Shown here piece by piece: positions 1-9,969 of a DNA stretch of 64,000 bases; position 1 is the stretch's first letter, and the number at the start of each line of letters is the position of its first letter. The stretch covers positions 6,699,001-6,763,000 of the forward strand of contig NZ_CP045644.1 in the NCBI RefSeq assembly GCF_009498455.1, read 5' to 3'. The DNA comes from Variovorax paradoxus. Lineage in GTDB: Bacteria > Pseudomonadota > Gammaproteobacteria > Burkholderiales > Burkholderiaceae_C. The notes below the pieces were generated by a model. It was given only the letters and a program-made list of their open reading frames with translations. It ran no database searches and was not told the origin of the DNA. The translations under genes were made by a program, and so were the position numbers.

Positions 1-1274
<1,274 letters not shown>

Positions 1275-1288
1275 GATGCGGCTCCCTT

Positions 1289-1786
1289 TCAGGCGGTGAC
1301 GGTTGTCTTGACCGGGGTGCCCGAGGCCATGGCCTCGCCACCCATCTTCACGGCCTTCACGATGTTCTGGTAGCCCGTGCAACGGCACAGGTTGCCCTCG
1401 AGCAGCTCGCGGATTTCCGATTCGCTCGACTTGGGGTGGTGGGTGCACAGGTCGATGGCGCTCATGACCATGCCCGGGGTGCAGAAACCGCACTGCAGGC
1501 CGTGGCACTCCTTGAAGGCCGCCTGCATGGGGTGCATGGTGCCGTCGGCTTCGGCAATGCCTTCGATGGTGGTGATGTCGGCACCGGTCGCCTGCGCGAC
1601 AAGGATGTTGCACGACTTGACCGCGCGACCGTTCAAGTGGACCGTGCAGGCGCCGCACTGGGCGGTGTCGCAGCCGACGTGGGTTCCGGTGAGGTGGAGG
1701 TGCTCGCGGATCGCGTGCACAAGGAAGGTGTTCGGTGGGGCGTCGACCGTGACCGGACGGCCGTTGACCTTGAAAGCGACCTGCAT
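1289..1786 (-). CDS. (2Fe-2S)-binding small subunit of a molybdenum hydroxylase (CoxS-type)
   Basis: A 165-residue iron-sulfur subunit that passes electrons from the molybdenum centre to FAD. The N-terminal plant-type ferredoxin domain has cysteines 39, 44, 47 and 59 (CxxxxCGAC then C). The C-terminal helical domain has the CGFC pair (99, 102) and the CRC pair (134, 136). Length and cysteine pattern are typical of CoxS, XdhC-type or IorA-like small subunits. It is the first gene of the leftward operon, directly ahead of the large subunit, and is transcribed away from the regulator starting at 1972. The shared upstream region of about 185 bases should hold its promoter. Confidence 0.95.
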   Translation of the reverse strand: MQVAFKVNGRPVTVDAPPNTFLVHAIREHLHLTGTHVGCDTAQCGACTVHLNGRAVKSCNILVAQATGADITTIEGIAEADGTMHPMQAAFKECHGLQCGFCTPGMVMSAIDLCTHHPKSSESEIRELLEGNLCRCTGYQNIVKAVKMGGEAMASGTPVKTTVTA

Positions 1787-1971
1787 GTGGCTGTCTCCGT
1801 GGAAGGTGATGGCTGGTTCAGCGGGCCATCTTGGATGCCGCTCTTTCGCACTATCCTAGGCAAAAACCCTTGACACTTGCACAGACCGCGGGAAATTCTC
1901 AAAATGAAACAGCTTGTCGTCCGGCGAGCCCGGAAAAGCCGCCCGCCCTCCCCGCGCGAAGAAGAATCCTC

Positions 1972-3141
1972 ATGATGATGTCCGCTTCCGCCGCCCCGCC
2001 GCCCATCGAGCGTTCATTGGCCATTGCGCAGGCGCGCCGTGAGCTGATCGAAGGCGACGGCCCGCGTCCGCGCACCGCCGCGCGGGTCGACCCGGGCATC
2101 ACCCGCTCCTGGCAGCGTTGCCTCGAAGCCGGCCGCCGGCCCCAGCAGCGCGTGAGCTTCGACCCCGTGAGCCGCACCGCCAGCCGCGATGTCACGGAAT
2201 GCAACCGGGCGCTGGTCACGGCGGCGCGTCCGGTGATCGAACGGCTCTCGCGGGCCATTGCCGACACCCGCTATTTCGCCATCCTGACCGACGCCCGCGG
2301 CATCGTGGTCGACGTGGGCACCCTGCCCGACGGCACCGACCCCGCCGCCCGCTACGCGCGCGACATCGGGCGCATCGGCGTGGACCTGTCCGAAAACGCG
2401 ATCGGCACCAGCGCCATCGGCACGGCGCTGGCCGAACAGGAATCGGTGTGGCTGCACCGGGGTGAACACTTCTTCGACGACACCAGCGTGTACAGCTGCG
2501 CCGGCGCCCCGCTCTTCGGTCCGCGGGGCGACTGCATCGGCATGCTCGACCTCACGGGCGTGCAGGTGGTCGAGCGACCCGAACTGCGCCACCTGGCCAC
2601 CATGTCGGCCCGCAGCATCGAGAACCTGCTGGTGCAGCGCGAGCCCTGCGAGCTGCTGCTGCGGCTGCTCTGGCCCGGTTGCCCGAGCAGCGAGACCACC
2701 GAAGGCCTGCTGTGCATCGACGCGGTCGGCCACGTCACGGGCGCCAACGCGGCGGCGCGGCAGATGCTGCACCAGCCGCTGGCTTGCCATCCGGGTGGCC
2801 TGCATTTCAACGACCTGTTCGCGCTGCCGCTGCACATGATGTTCGACGCCGCCCGGCGCGGCGATGCGACGCTCGAGGTGCCGCTGTGGTCGGGCCTGCG
2901 GGTGCAGGTGCGAGCCCAGCGCGGCGGCAGCGAGCATGGTGATGTGCCGGGCATGCCCGACATGACGGGCACAGCGACCGATGGCCGCCCCCGCCTGCGC
3001 GACGTGGAAACCGCGCTGATCCGCAAGGCGGTGACCGATGCGCGCGGCAATGTGGCCGAGGCGGCGCGCACGCTGGGCATCAGCCGTGCGACCGTCTACC
3101 GCAAGCTCTGGCGCGGCCGGCCCGCGGGCACGTCGGACTGA
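1972..3141 (+). CDS. AcoR-like regulator with GAF domain and Fis-type helix-turn-helix, no AAA+ domain
   Basis: A 389-residue regulator starting at the first of two adjacent ATG codons (1972); the reading frame is open further upstream to 1831, but that part lies in the promoter region and looks non-coding. Residues ~15-60 contain an RSWQRC segment typical of AcoR-type proteins. A GAF-like sensor domain occupies ~70-215, and a Fis-type helix-turn-helix (GNVAEAARTLGISRATVYRK) ends the protein. The central sigma-54 ATPase module (Walker A, GAFTGA loop) is absent, and the protein is about 250 residues shorter than AcoR. It therefore probably does not open sigma-54 promoters and may act as a simple DNA-binding switch. 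Its position divergent from coxS suggests it controls that operon. Confidence 0.85.
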   Translation: MMMSASAAPPPIERSLAIAQARRELIEGDGPRPRTAARVDPGITRSWQRCLEAGRRPQQRVSFDPVSRTASRDVTECNRALVTAARPVIERLSRAIADTRYFAILTDARGIVVDVGTLPDGTDPAARYARDIGRIGVDLSENAIGTSAIGTALAEQESVWLHRGEHFFDDTSVYSCAGAPLFGPRGDCIGMLDLTGVQVVERPELRHLATMSARSIENLLVQREPCELLLRLLWPGCPSSETTEGLLCIDAVGHVTGANAAARQMLHQPLACHPGGLHFNDLFALPLHMMFDAARRGDATLEVPLWSGLRVQVRAQRGGSEHGDVPGMPDMTGTATDGRPRLRDVETALIRKAVTDARGNVAEAARTLGISRATVYRKLWRGRPAGTSD

Positions 3142-3154
3142 TCCAGCGCGCCTT

Positions 3155-3532
3155 TCAGGCGCCGACAGGCACCTTGTCGAGAAAGCCCGTCACCGCGCGC
3201 AGCTTGCCCGCATCGACCTGCGCAAAGTCGGTGCCCTGGATCAGGTCGTCGGCGCCGCTCGGGCCCAGCGTCCACGAAAAGCGCAGGTTGTCGCCGTGCG
3301 CCTCGGCCTTGCCGAGCAGGTGAAAGCGAAAGCCCGGGTAGCGCTGGTGCACCGCGCCGACCAGCGCACTGATCTGCTCGCGGCCGCTGGCCTGCGCCAT
3401 CGGGTCGACGTAGCGGGCGTCGGCGGTCCAGGCGGATTCGATGAGCGCGGCGCGGCGCTCGTCGTCGGTCTCGTTCCAGACGGCGATGTAGCCCGTGGCG
3501 ATGGCATGGGCGTCGTGGAGGGCGGTGTTCAT
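3155..3532 (-). CDS. SnoaL-like / nuclear transport factor 2 family protein
   Basis: A 125-residue protein with the NTF2-like cone fold pattern: an N-terminal helix (IATGYIAVWNETDDERR), YVDPM, a middle segment YPGFRFHLLGKAEAHGDNLR, and a C-terminal strand ending in GFLDKVP. The start at 3532 (MNTALHDAH) matches family length; the frame remains open to 3655 but that extension is arginine-rich and unlike protein. Such proteins are often small isomerases, dehydratases or accessory binding proteins, and the substrate cannot be read from sequence. It converges on the regulator ending at 3141 (13-base gap) and lies downstream of the M81/amidase/importer cluster on the same strand, so it could be its last cistron. 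Confidence 0.75.
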   Translation of the reverse strand: MNTALHDAHAIATGYIAVWNETDDERRAALIESAWTADARYVDPMAQASGREQISALVGAVHQRYPGFRFHLLGKAEAHGDNLRFSWTLGPSGADDLIQGTDFAQVDAGKLRAVTGFLDKVPVGA

Positions 3533-3623
3533 GGCGACTGTTCCTTTCGAGGGTTCGACCCGCAACAGCGCGGGGTGAAGGAATGGTCGCGGGGCACGCG
3601 CCGCGCGTCGATGACGTGGCAGG

Positions 3624-5117
3624 TTATGCGGGCACGTCCATCGTCGCGTTCGCATCGAGCGGAAACACCGGCCGACGCACCTGGCTGAACGGGAACAGGC
3701 TGTAGTCCGAACTGGTCACGCCCGGGCTGTCGCACTCCACCAGCGCCGCCGACATCGGCTCAAACACCGGCCGGCAGTACATGCGCGACTTCAGCAGCAG
3801 GAAGCGCTCTTTGCGCGGATCGAGCCCGGCGCATTCGAACACGCCGATGTCCCACGGCTCCTGCGTGCGCTCGGTGACGACGATGCGTGCTGCGCCGATG
3901 TCGAACAGCACGGTGCGGCCCATGCTGCTGCGCTGGCCGGTGTAGGTGGGGCCGGTGATCACGTACTCGCCGTCGCTGATGGTTCGCACGACGCCGGTCA
4001 GTTGCACCGGCGTCTTCGCGAGGCCGATGCCTTCCAGAGACACCTTGTTGCCCAGCGCCACCGTCACCTCGGCGCCCTCGCCCGCCGCGACCAGTGCGGC
4101 CACTGCCTCGGGGTCGCACAACGGCCCGACGCCGATGCCGTCCAGGCCCTGCGCCAGCGCTTCCTGCAGCACGTCCATCGTGTCGCAGCTGCCGCCCGAC
4201 ATGCAGTTGTCGCCGTGGTCGAGCAGCAGCACCGGACGCGTCGCGCCACCGGCGATGAGCTTCGCGCGCGCGACCGATGCGGCCAGCGGCTCGCTGCGGT
4301 AGATGAAGGCTTCGCGCTCGGCCCACATCTGCGCCGCGATGCGGTCGGCCGTGGCCTGCGCGCGCGCGGGCGATTGCGCATCGACCACGATCACGCTCAT
4401 GCACGGCGCCGTGATGTCCGACAGCGAGAAGCCGGCCAGGATCGACACCGCCAGCGACTCGGATTCTTCCGCTGCGCGCGCCGCCTCGATGGCCCGCTGC
4501 ATCGCGCCCGTGAACGAGGCGCTGCGCAGCGTGTGCGCCATCAGCGGCAGCTGGCGCCAGCGCATGTGCGGCTGGCTGCGCTTGGCGAGCAGGTCGAACA
4601 GCAGGCGACCGGCGTGCTCGCCGGTCTCGTACATGTCGACGTGCGGGTAGGTCTTGAAGCCGACGATCACGTCGGCGTTCTCCACCATCGCGGGCGTCAC
4701 GTTGGCATGCAGGTCCAGCGCCACGCCGATCGGCACACCGGGCGCCGCGGCGCGCAGGCGCACCAGCAGGTCGCCTTCGCCGTCGGTGCTGTTCTGCGCC
4801 ACCATCGCGCCGTGCAGGTCGAGCAGGATCGCGTCGCAGCCCGGCGCCGCATCGACGATGCATTGCGTGAGCGTCGTGTAGGCCTGCGCATCGACCGGCC
4901 CGCTCGGGTTGGCCGAGGCCGACACCGGCGTGACGACCTCGGCGCCCGCAGCTTCGGCCAGATCGATGAAGGCCGACATCGCGGTGCGCATGCCCTTGTT
5001 GTCGGTGTAGGCCTGTTCGCCAAAGGTCGGGCCGTCGGGGCCGAAGGCCGCGAGCGGCGTGGGCACGGGCGAGAAGGTGTTGGTCTCGTGGTTGAGACGC
5101 GCGATCAGGACTTTCAT
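3624..5117 (-). CDS. M81 family metallopeptidase (MlrC-like), copy 1
   Basis: A 497-residue enzyme of the MlrC family, named after the zinc enzyme that finishes microcystin breakdown; most relatives have unknown substrates. Residues 9-14 read NHETNTF, and the zinc pattern D135-x-H137...H159 (DLHANVTP to TYPHVD) is intact. The C-terminal domain contains LDHGDNCMSGGSCD. The start at 5117 overlaps the stop of the amidase gene in ATGA, implying translational coupling. With the amidase and five importer genes it forms a leftward operon, so it probably hydrolyses an imported amide- or peptide-like compound in the cytoplasm. A second, divergent M81 gene lies at 57814-59265. Confidence 0.9.
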   Translation of the reverse strand: MKVLIARLNHETNTFSPVPTPLAAFGPDGPTFGEQAYTDNKGMRTAMSAFIDLAEAAGAEVVTPVSASANPSGPVDAQAYTTLTQCIVDAAPGCDAILLDLHGAMVAQNSTDGEGDLLVRLRAAAPGVPIGVALDLHANVTPAMVENADVIVGFKTYPHVDMYETGEHAGRLLFDLLAKRSQPHMRWRQLPLMAHTLRSASFTGAMQRAIEAARAAEESESLAVSILAGFSLSDITAPCMSVIVVDAQSPARAQATADRIAAQMWAEREAFIYRSEPLAASVARAKLIAGGATRPVLLLDHGDNCMSGGSCDTMDVLQEALAQGLDGIGVGPLCDPEAVAALVAAGEGAEVTVALGNKVSLEGIGLAKTPVQLTGVVRTISDGEYVITGPTYTGQRSSMGRTVLFDIGAARIVVTERTQEPWDIGVFECAGLDPRKERFLLLKSRMYCRPVFEPMSAALVECDSPGVTSSDYSLFPFSQVRRPVFPLDANATMDVPA

Positions 5118-6394
5118 GCAGCGACTCCCGCGCTCTGCAGCATCGCCTGCAGCAGCACGTTGCAGCCGGCTTCGAGGTGGTCGGGCTGTGCGTCTTCGAT
5201 CTCGTTGTGGCTGATGCCGTCCAGGCAGGGCACGAAGATCATCGCCGCGGGGCACACGCGCGCGAGGTACACGGCATCGTGGCCGGCGCCGCTGATCACG
5301 TTCATCCACGTCATGCCCTGGTCCTGCGCGGCCTCGCGCACGGCCGACACCAGCGCGGGCGTGAACGGCTGCGGCGGGAAGTACACGACCTGCTCGACCG
5401 TTGCCTCGACCTTGCCCTTGGTCGCGATGCGCTGCACGGCTTCTTTCAGCCCCGCGTCCATGGCCGACAGCACCACGTCATCGGCCGCGCGCAGGTCGAC
5501 GCTGAGCTTCACGCGGCCCGGGATCACGTTGCGCGAGTTCGGGTAGTTGTCGATCCAGCCGACGGTGCCGCGCCCGTGCGGCGCGTGCGCGAGCGCGATG
5601 CGGTTCACTTCGACCACGAGTTCGGCGGCGGCGAGCAGCGCGTCTTTTCGCAGCTCCATCGGCGTGGGGCCGGCATGGGCTTCCATGCCCTGCACCACCA
5701 CGTCGTACCAGCGCTGGCCCAGCGCGCCCTCGACCACGCCGATGACGCGCTCGTTGGCTTCGAGCACCGGGCCCTGTTCGATGTGCGCCTCGAAGTACGC
5801 GCCCACCGGCGAGGTCGCCGCCGAGGCGGGCACGGCGCCCGCATAGCCGATGGCCGAGAGCGCATCGGCCACGCTCACGCCTTCGGTGTCGCGCTGCGCG
5901 AGCGCATGCTCCAGCGTGAAGGCGCCTGCGAACACGCCGGAGCCCATCATCACGGGCACGAAGCGCGAGCCTTCTTCGTTGGTCCACACCGCCACTTCGA
6001 CCGGTGCCTCGGTTTCGATGCCCGCATCGTTCAGCGCGCGCACCACCTCGAGCCCGGCAAGCACACCGTAGTTGCCATCGAACTTTCCGCCCGTGGGCTG
6101 CGTGTCGATGTGGCTGCCGGTGGTGATGGGCGGCAGCGCGTTGTTGCGGCCCGCGCGACGCGCAAAGATGTTGCCGATGGCGTCCACGCGCACCTCGCAG
6201 CCGGCCTCGCGCGCCCAGCGCGTGAAGAGGTCGCGGCCTTGTCGATCGAGGTCGGTGAGCGCGATGCGGCACACGCCGCCCTTCTCGGTGGCGCCGAGTT
6301 GCGCGAGCTGCATCAGCGAGTCCCAGAGGCGCTGGCCGTTCACGCGCAGCGCGCGCACGTCGGGCGCGGTGGAAAGTTCGTTCTGTGTGTTCAT
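5114..6394 (-). CDS. Zn-dependent hydrolase, hydantoinase/carbamoylase (M20) family amidase
   Basis: A 426-residue cytoplasmic amidohydrolase of the allantoate amidohydrolase / N-carbamoyl-L-amino acid hydrolase / beta-ureidopropionase group. Visible motifs: GSHIDTQPTGGKFDGNYGVL with H95 and D106, WTNEEGSRF with E140-E141, EAHIEQGPVLE (H204), the dimerisation segment AHAGPTPMELRKDAL, and SGAGHDA near the C-terminus. The family removes carbamoyl or ureido groups, releasing CO2 and ammonia from N-carbamoyl compounds. The start at 6394 (MNTQ) is preferred over the in-frame ATG at 6430. It sits between the importer genes and the M81 enzyme, consistent with stepwise breakdown of one imported compound. 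The exact substrate is not determinable. Confidence 0.9.
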   Translation of the reverse strand: MNTQNELSTAPDVRALRVNGQRLWDSLMQLAQLGATEKGGVCRIALTDLDRQGRDLFTRWAREAGCEVRVDAIGNIFARRAGRNNALPPITTGSHIDTQPTGGKFDGNYGVLAGLEVVRALNDAGIETEAPVEVAVWTNEEGSRFVPVMMGSGVFAGAFTLEHALAQRDTEGVSVADALSAIGYAGAVPASAATSPVGAYFEAHIEQGPVLEANERVIGVVEGALGQRWYDVVVQGMEAHAGPTPMELRKDALLAAAELVVEVNRIALAHAPHGRGTVGWIDNYPNSRNVIPGRVKLSVDLRAADDVVLSAMDAGLKEAVQRIATKGKVEATVEQVVYFPPQPFTPALVSAVREAAQDQGMTWMNVISGAGHDAVYLARVCPAAMIFVPCLDGISHNEIEDAQPDHLEAGCNVLLQAMLQSAGVAA

Positions 6395-6422
6395 GGTTTT
6401 TGACAACGAATGGATGGCGGGT

Positions 6423-7130
<708 letters not shown>

Positions 7131-7162
7131 TGGGTGACCTTCGCAGGACGGTGACTCTTGCT

Positions 7163-7260
7163 CCTTCCCCTTCCGGGGGAAGGCTGGGATGGGGGCAGGC
7201 AGAGCGCTCGATGGATACGCCGCTTGCCCCCACCCCCACCCTCCCCCGGAAGGGGAGGGA
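7163..7260. repeat. GC-rich imperfect inverted repeat between the two ATPase genes
   Basis: Two arms of about 38 bases, 7163-7200 and 7223-7260, are near reverse complements and share the core ccttccccttccggggga. The spacer is about 22 bases. RNA from either strand would fold into a long hairpin. It lies entirely between two genes of one operon. It resembles dispersed intergenic palindromic repeats seen in Burkholderiales (family knowledge, not checked here). It may protect or end the upstream message and so change the ratio of the two ATPases. Confidence 0.75.
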
Positions 7261-7287
7261 GTAATACCCTGGCGCAAGACCGGGCGC

Positions 7288-8055
7288 TCATGCCTTGCCC
7301 CCAGTGATCATGTTGCCGAGATATGCCGTGCGCACGCGCGCATCCGACCGGATGTCGCCCGGCAGCCCCTCGGCCAGCACGCGGCCCAGTTGCATGACGG
7401 TCACGGTGTCGGAGATGTCCATCACGATGTTCATGTTGTGCTCGATCAGCACCACGGTATGCGCATCGCGCAGGCTGCGGATGAGGTGCTTCATCTCGTC
7501 AAGGTCGTCGATGCCCATGCCCGAGGTCGGCTCGTCCAGGAAGATGGCCTTGGGCTTCGCCGCCAGCGCCATGCCCACTTCGAGCCGGCGCTGCTGGCCG
7601 TGCGAGAGCACGCTGGCGGCCGTGTCGGCCAGCCGTTCGAGGCCGACGCGCGCGAGCACCTCGGCGACCGTGTCGGCACACGCACGCTCGCCGATGGGTG
7701 CGCGCCAGCAGTTCATGGCCTGGCGCGGCGCGATGCCCTGCGCCGCCACGCGCAGGTTCTCCCGCACCGACAGGCTGGGGAACAGGCTCGTGACCTGGAA
7801 CGAGCGTGCCATGCCGCGCTGCACGCGTTTGTGGTCGGGCTCGCGCGTCACGTCGTGGCCGTCGAACACGATGCGCCCGCCCGTGGTGGTACCGGTGCCC
7901 GTGAGCATGTGGAACAGCGTGGTCTTGCCCGCGCCGTTGGGCCCGATCACCGAGTGCACGGTGTTGCGCTTGATCTTCAGGTCGACGCCGCCGAGCGCGG
8001 CGAACTTGCCGTAGTGCTTGGTGACGCCGATGGCTTCGATGAGGATGTCGCTCAT
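7288..8055 (-). CDS. ABC importer ATPase, LivG type
   Basis: A 255-residue ATPase with Walker A GPNGAGKT, an unusual signature LSHGQQRRLE (His where Gly is common, as in many LivG-type proteins), Walker B AIFLDEPTSGMG and the switch histidine in LIEHNMN. The start at 8055 overlaps the stop of the LivM-type permease (ATGA), so the two are probably translated together. It forms the cytoplasmic motor with the LivF-type partner, from which it is separated by a GC-rich inverted repeat. Substrate specificity resides in the binding protein, not here. Confidence 0.93.
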   Translation of the reverse strand: MSDILIEAIGVTKHYGKFAALGGVDLKIKRNTVHSVIGPNGAGKTTLFHMLTGTGTTTGGRIVFDGHDVTREPDHKRVQRGMARSFQVTSLFPSLSVRENLRVAAQGIAPRQAMNCWRAPIGERACADTVAEVLARVGLERLADTAASVLSHGQQRRLEVGMALAAKPKAIFLDEPTSGMGIDDLDEMKHLIRSLRDAHTVVLIEHNMNIVMDISDTVTVMQLGRVLAEGLPGDIRSDARVRTAYLGNMITGGKA

Positions 8056-9023
8056 GCTTTTTCTCCCTGTGCCAGCGGCGCCTTGTCCGCAGGCGACGTC
8101 TTGCGGAACACCCGGCGCCAGGCGCTTTCGCCCAGGCCCCAGAGGCCGCGTTGCATGCCGATGCTCACGCCGATCAGCAGCAGGCCCAGCAGCAGCAGCC
8201 AGCGCGGCCACAGCGTGGAAAGCCAGTCGGCCAGCAGCACGTAGAAGGCAGAGCCCAGCACCGAGGCGAAGAGGTTGCCGGTGCCGCCGATCACGGTGAT
8301 GACCAGGATCATTTCGCTCGTGTGGTACTCGGCGTTCGACAGCGGCGCGATGCCGGTCATCATCGCGTGCAGGCCGCCGGCCAGGCCGGTGACGGCGCCC
8401 GAGATCACGAAGGCCAGCAGCTTGAAGCGCTTCAGGTCGTAGCCCACGGCGGCGGCGCGGTCCTCGTTGTCGCGGATGGCGAGCAGCGTGCGGCCGAAGA
8501 CCGAGTCGGTCACCTTCAGCAGCAGCGCGAACGCGATGAGGAAGATCACCGCCACGAAGGCGTAGTACTTCCACGGCGTGTCCATGAAGGCCGGGCGCGG
8601 CACGTCGAGCAGGCCGTTGTCGCCGCCCGTGAGACCCGAGGCCGTGTAGGCCACGAAATAGAACATCTGCGCAAAGGCCAGCGTGAGCATCACGAAGTAG
8701 GTGCCGCGCTGGCGGATGGCGACCCAGCCGACCACCGCCGCGCCCAGCGCGCCCATGCCGATGGCGGCGAGCAATGCCAAAGGCATCGGCAGCTGCAGCC
8801 GCGTGAGCAGGATCGCGATGGTGTAGCTGCCCAGCCCGAAGAAGATGCCCTGGCCGAACGAGAGCAGCCCGGTGTAGCCCAGCAGCAGGTTGCAGCCCAG
8901 GGCCGCGAGCGCGTAGATGAGCACTTCGCTCGCGAGCGAGCCCGAGCGCATGAACAGCGGCAGCGCGAGCGCGACGATCAGCGCCAGCAGGAAGGTGTAT
9001 TTCTTTGGCACGGCGGCGGTCAT
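8052..9023 (-). CDS. ABC importer permease, LivM type
   Basis: A 323-residue integral membrane protein starting at ATG 9023, overlapping the LivH-type gene in ATGA. It has about nine to ten hydrophobic segments and the typical LivM stretches CNLLLGYTGLLSFGQGIFFG near the N-terminus and GRTLLAIRDNEDRAAAVGYD, the coupling region that contacts the ATPases. The C-terminus is short, basic and cytoplasmic. It forms the transport channel with the LivH-type subunit. Length is normal for the family. Confidence 0.93.
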   Translation of the reverse strand: MTAAVPKKYTFLLALIVALALPLFMRSGSLASEVLIYALAALGCNLLLGYTGLLSFGQGIFFGLGSYTIAILLTRLQLPMPLALLAAIGMGALGAAVVGWVAIRQRGTYFVMLTLAFAQMFYFVAYTASGLTGGDNGLLDVPRPAFMDTPWKYYAFVAVIFLIAFALLLKVTDSVFGRTLLAIRDNEDRAAAVGYDLKRFKLLAFVISGAVTGLAGGLHAMMTGIAPLSNAEYHTSEMILVITVIGGTGNLFASVLGSAFYVLLADWLSTLWPRWLLLLGLLLIGVSIGMQRGLWGLGESAWRRVFRKTSPADKAPLAQGEKA

Positions 9024-9880
9024 CCTCTGCGGCCGAGCAGGCCATGCGGGCGCAGCAGCAGCACGGCGCCCATCGCGATGTAGATCATCAGGCTCGCCCC
9101 CGGCGGCCAGATGGTGCTCATGAGGCTCTGCACGATACCGATCAGCACGCCGCCCACCAGCGCCCCGCTGAAGCTGCCGAGCCCGCCGATCACCACCACC
9201 ACGAAGGCCACGCCCAGCGCTTCGACGCCCATGAAGGGCTCGGCCCCGCGGATGGGTGCGGCCAGCACGCCGGCCAGCGCCGCCGTGGCCGCGCCGAGCG
9301 CGAACACCAGGCTGAACACGCGGAACACGTTGATGCCCAGCAGCGAGACCATCTCGGTCGATTCGCTGCCCGCACGCACCGCGCTGCCCAGGCGCGTGCC
9401 TTCGAGCACCCACCACAGCAGCACCGCGAGCACGGCGGTGAAGCCGATCACGAAGAGCCGGTACTTCGGGTAGATGAAGCTGCCCCACATCACCACGCCC
9501 TGCAGCAGGTCGGGCGTGGGCACGCTGTTGCCCAGCGGGCCCCAGAACACGATGACGATCTCCTGCACCGCGAGCGCCAGGCCCACGGTCACGAGGATGT
9601 GGAACTCGTGCGGCTTGGCGTACACGCGGCGCAGCAGCAGCTTCTCGGCCAGCCAGCCGAGCGCGCCGACGAACAGCGGCACCAGCACGAGCGCGGCCCA
9701 GAAGTTGAGGCCCCACTGCATGGCCTGGAAGCACAGGTAGGCGCCCAGCAGGTAGAAAGCGCCGTGCGCGAAGTTCACGAAGCGCAGCAGGCCGAACACG
9801 ATGGACAAGCCAACGGCCAGCAGGAAATACAGCATGCCGATGCCGATTCCGTTGATGGTCTGGAGCAGGTAGACGGACAT
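9020..9880 (-). CDS. ABC importer permease, LivH type
   Basis: A 286-residue membrane protein starting at ATG 9880 (MSVYLLQTINGIGIGMLYFL). The frame is open to 10363 but that part overlaps the binding-protein gene antisense-free in another frame and is not protein-like. Family hallmarks are GLSIVFGLLRFVNFAHGAFY and the later VVIGGLGSFSGALVGG. It forms the translocation pore with the LivM-type subunit. An 89-base gap separates it from the binding-protein gene upstream, while the permease and LivG-type genes downstream overlap by four bases. Confidence 0.93.
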   Translation of the reverse strand: MSVYLLQTINGIGIGMLYFLLAVGLSIVFGLLRFVNFAHGAFYLLGAYLCFQAMQWGLNFWAALVLVPLFVGALGWLAEKLLLRRVYAKPHEFHILVTVGLALAVQEIVIVFWGPLGNSVPTPDLLQGVVMWGSFIYPKYRLFVIGFTAVLAVLLWWVLEGTRLGSAVRAGSESTEMVSLLGINVFRVFSLVFALGAATAALAGVLAAPIRGAEPFMGVEALGVAFVVVVIGGLGSFSGALVGGVLIGIVQSLMSTIWPPGASLMIYIAMGAVLLLRPHGLLGRRG

Positions 9881-9969
9881 AGGTGTCGTGGGGAGGTGGC
9901 AAACGTGCAGGCGGCCCACGCCCTGCCCGCGCCGCAAACGACGCGAACGGAGCGCGAGGCCGGGCGGCG

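Noticed and set aside
1972..3141. Sigma-54 dependent activator
   Set aside because: No AAA+ motifs are present.
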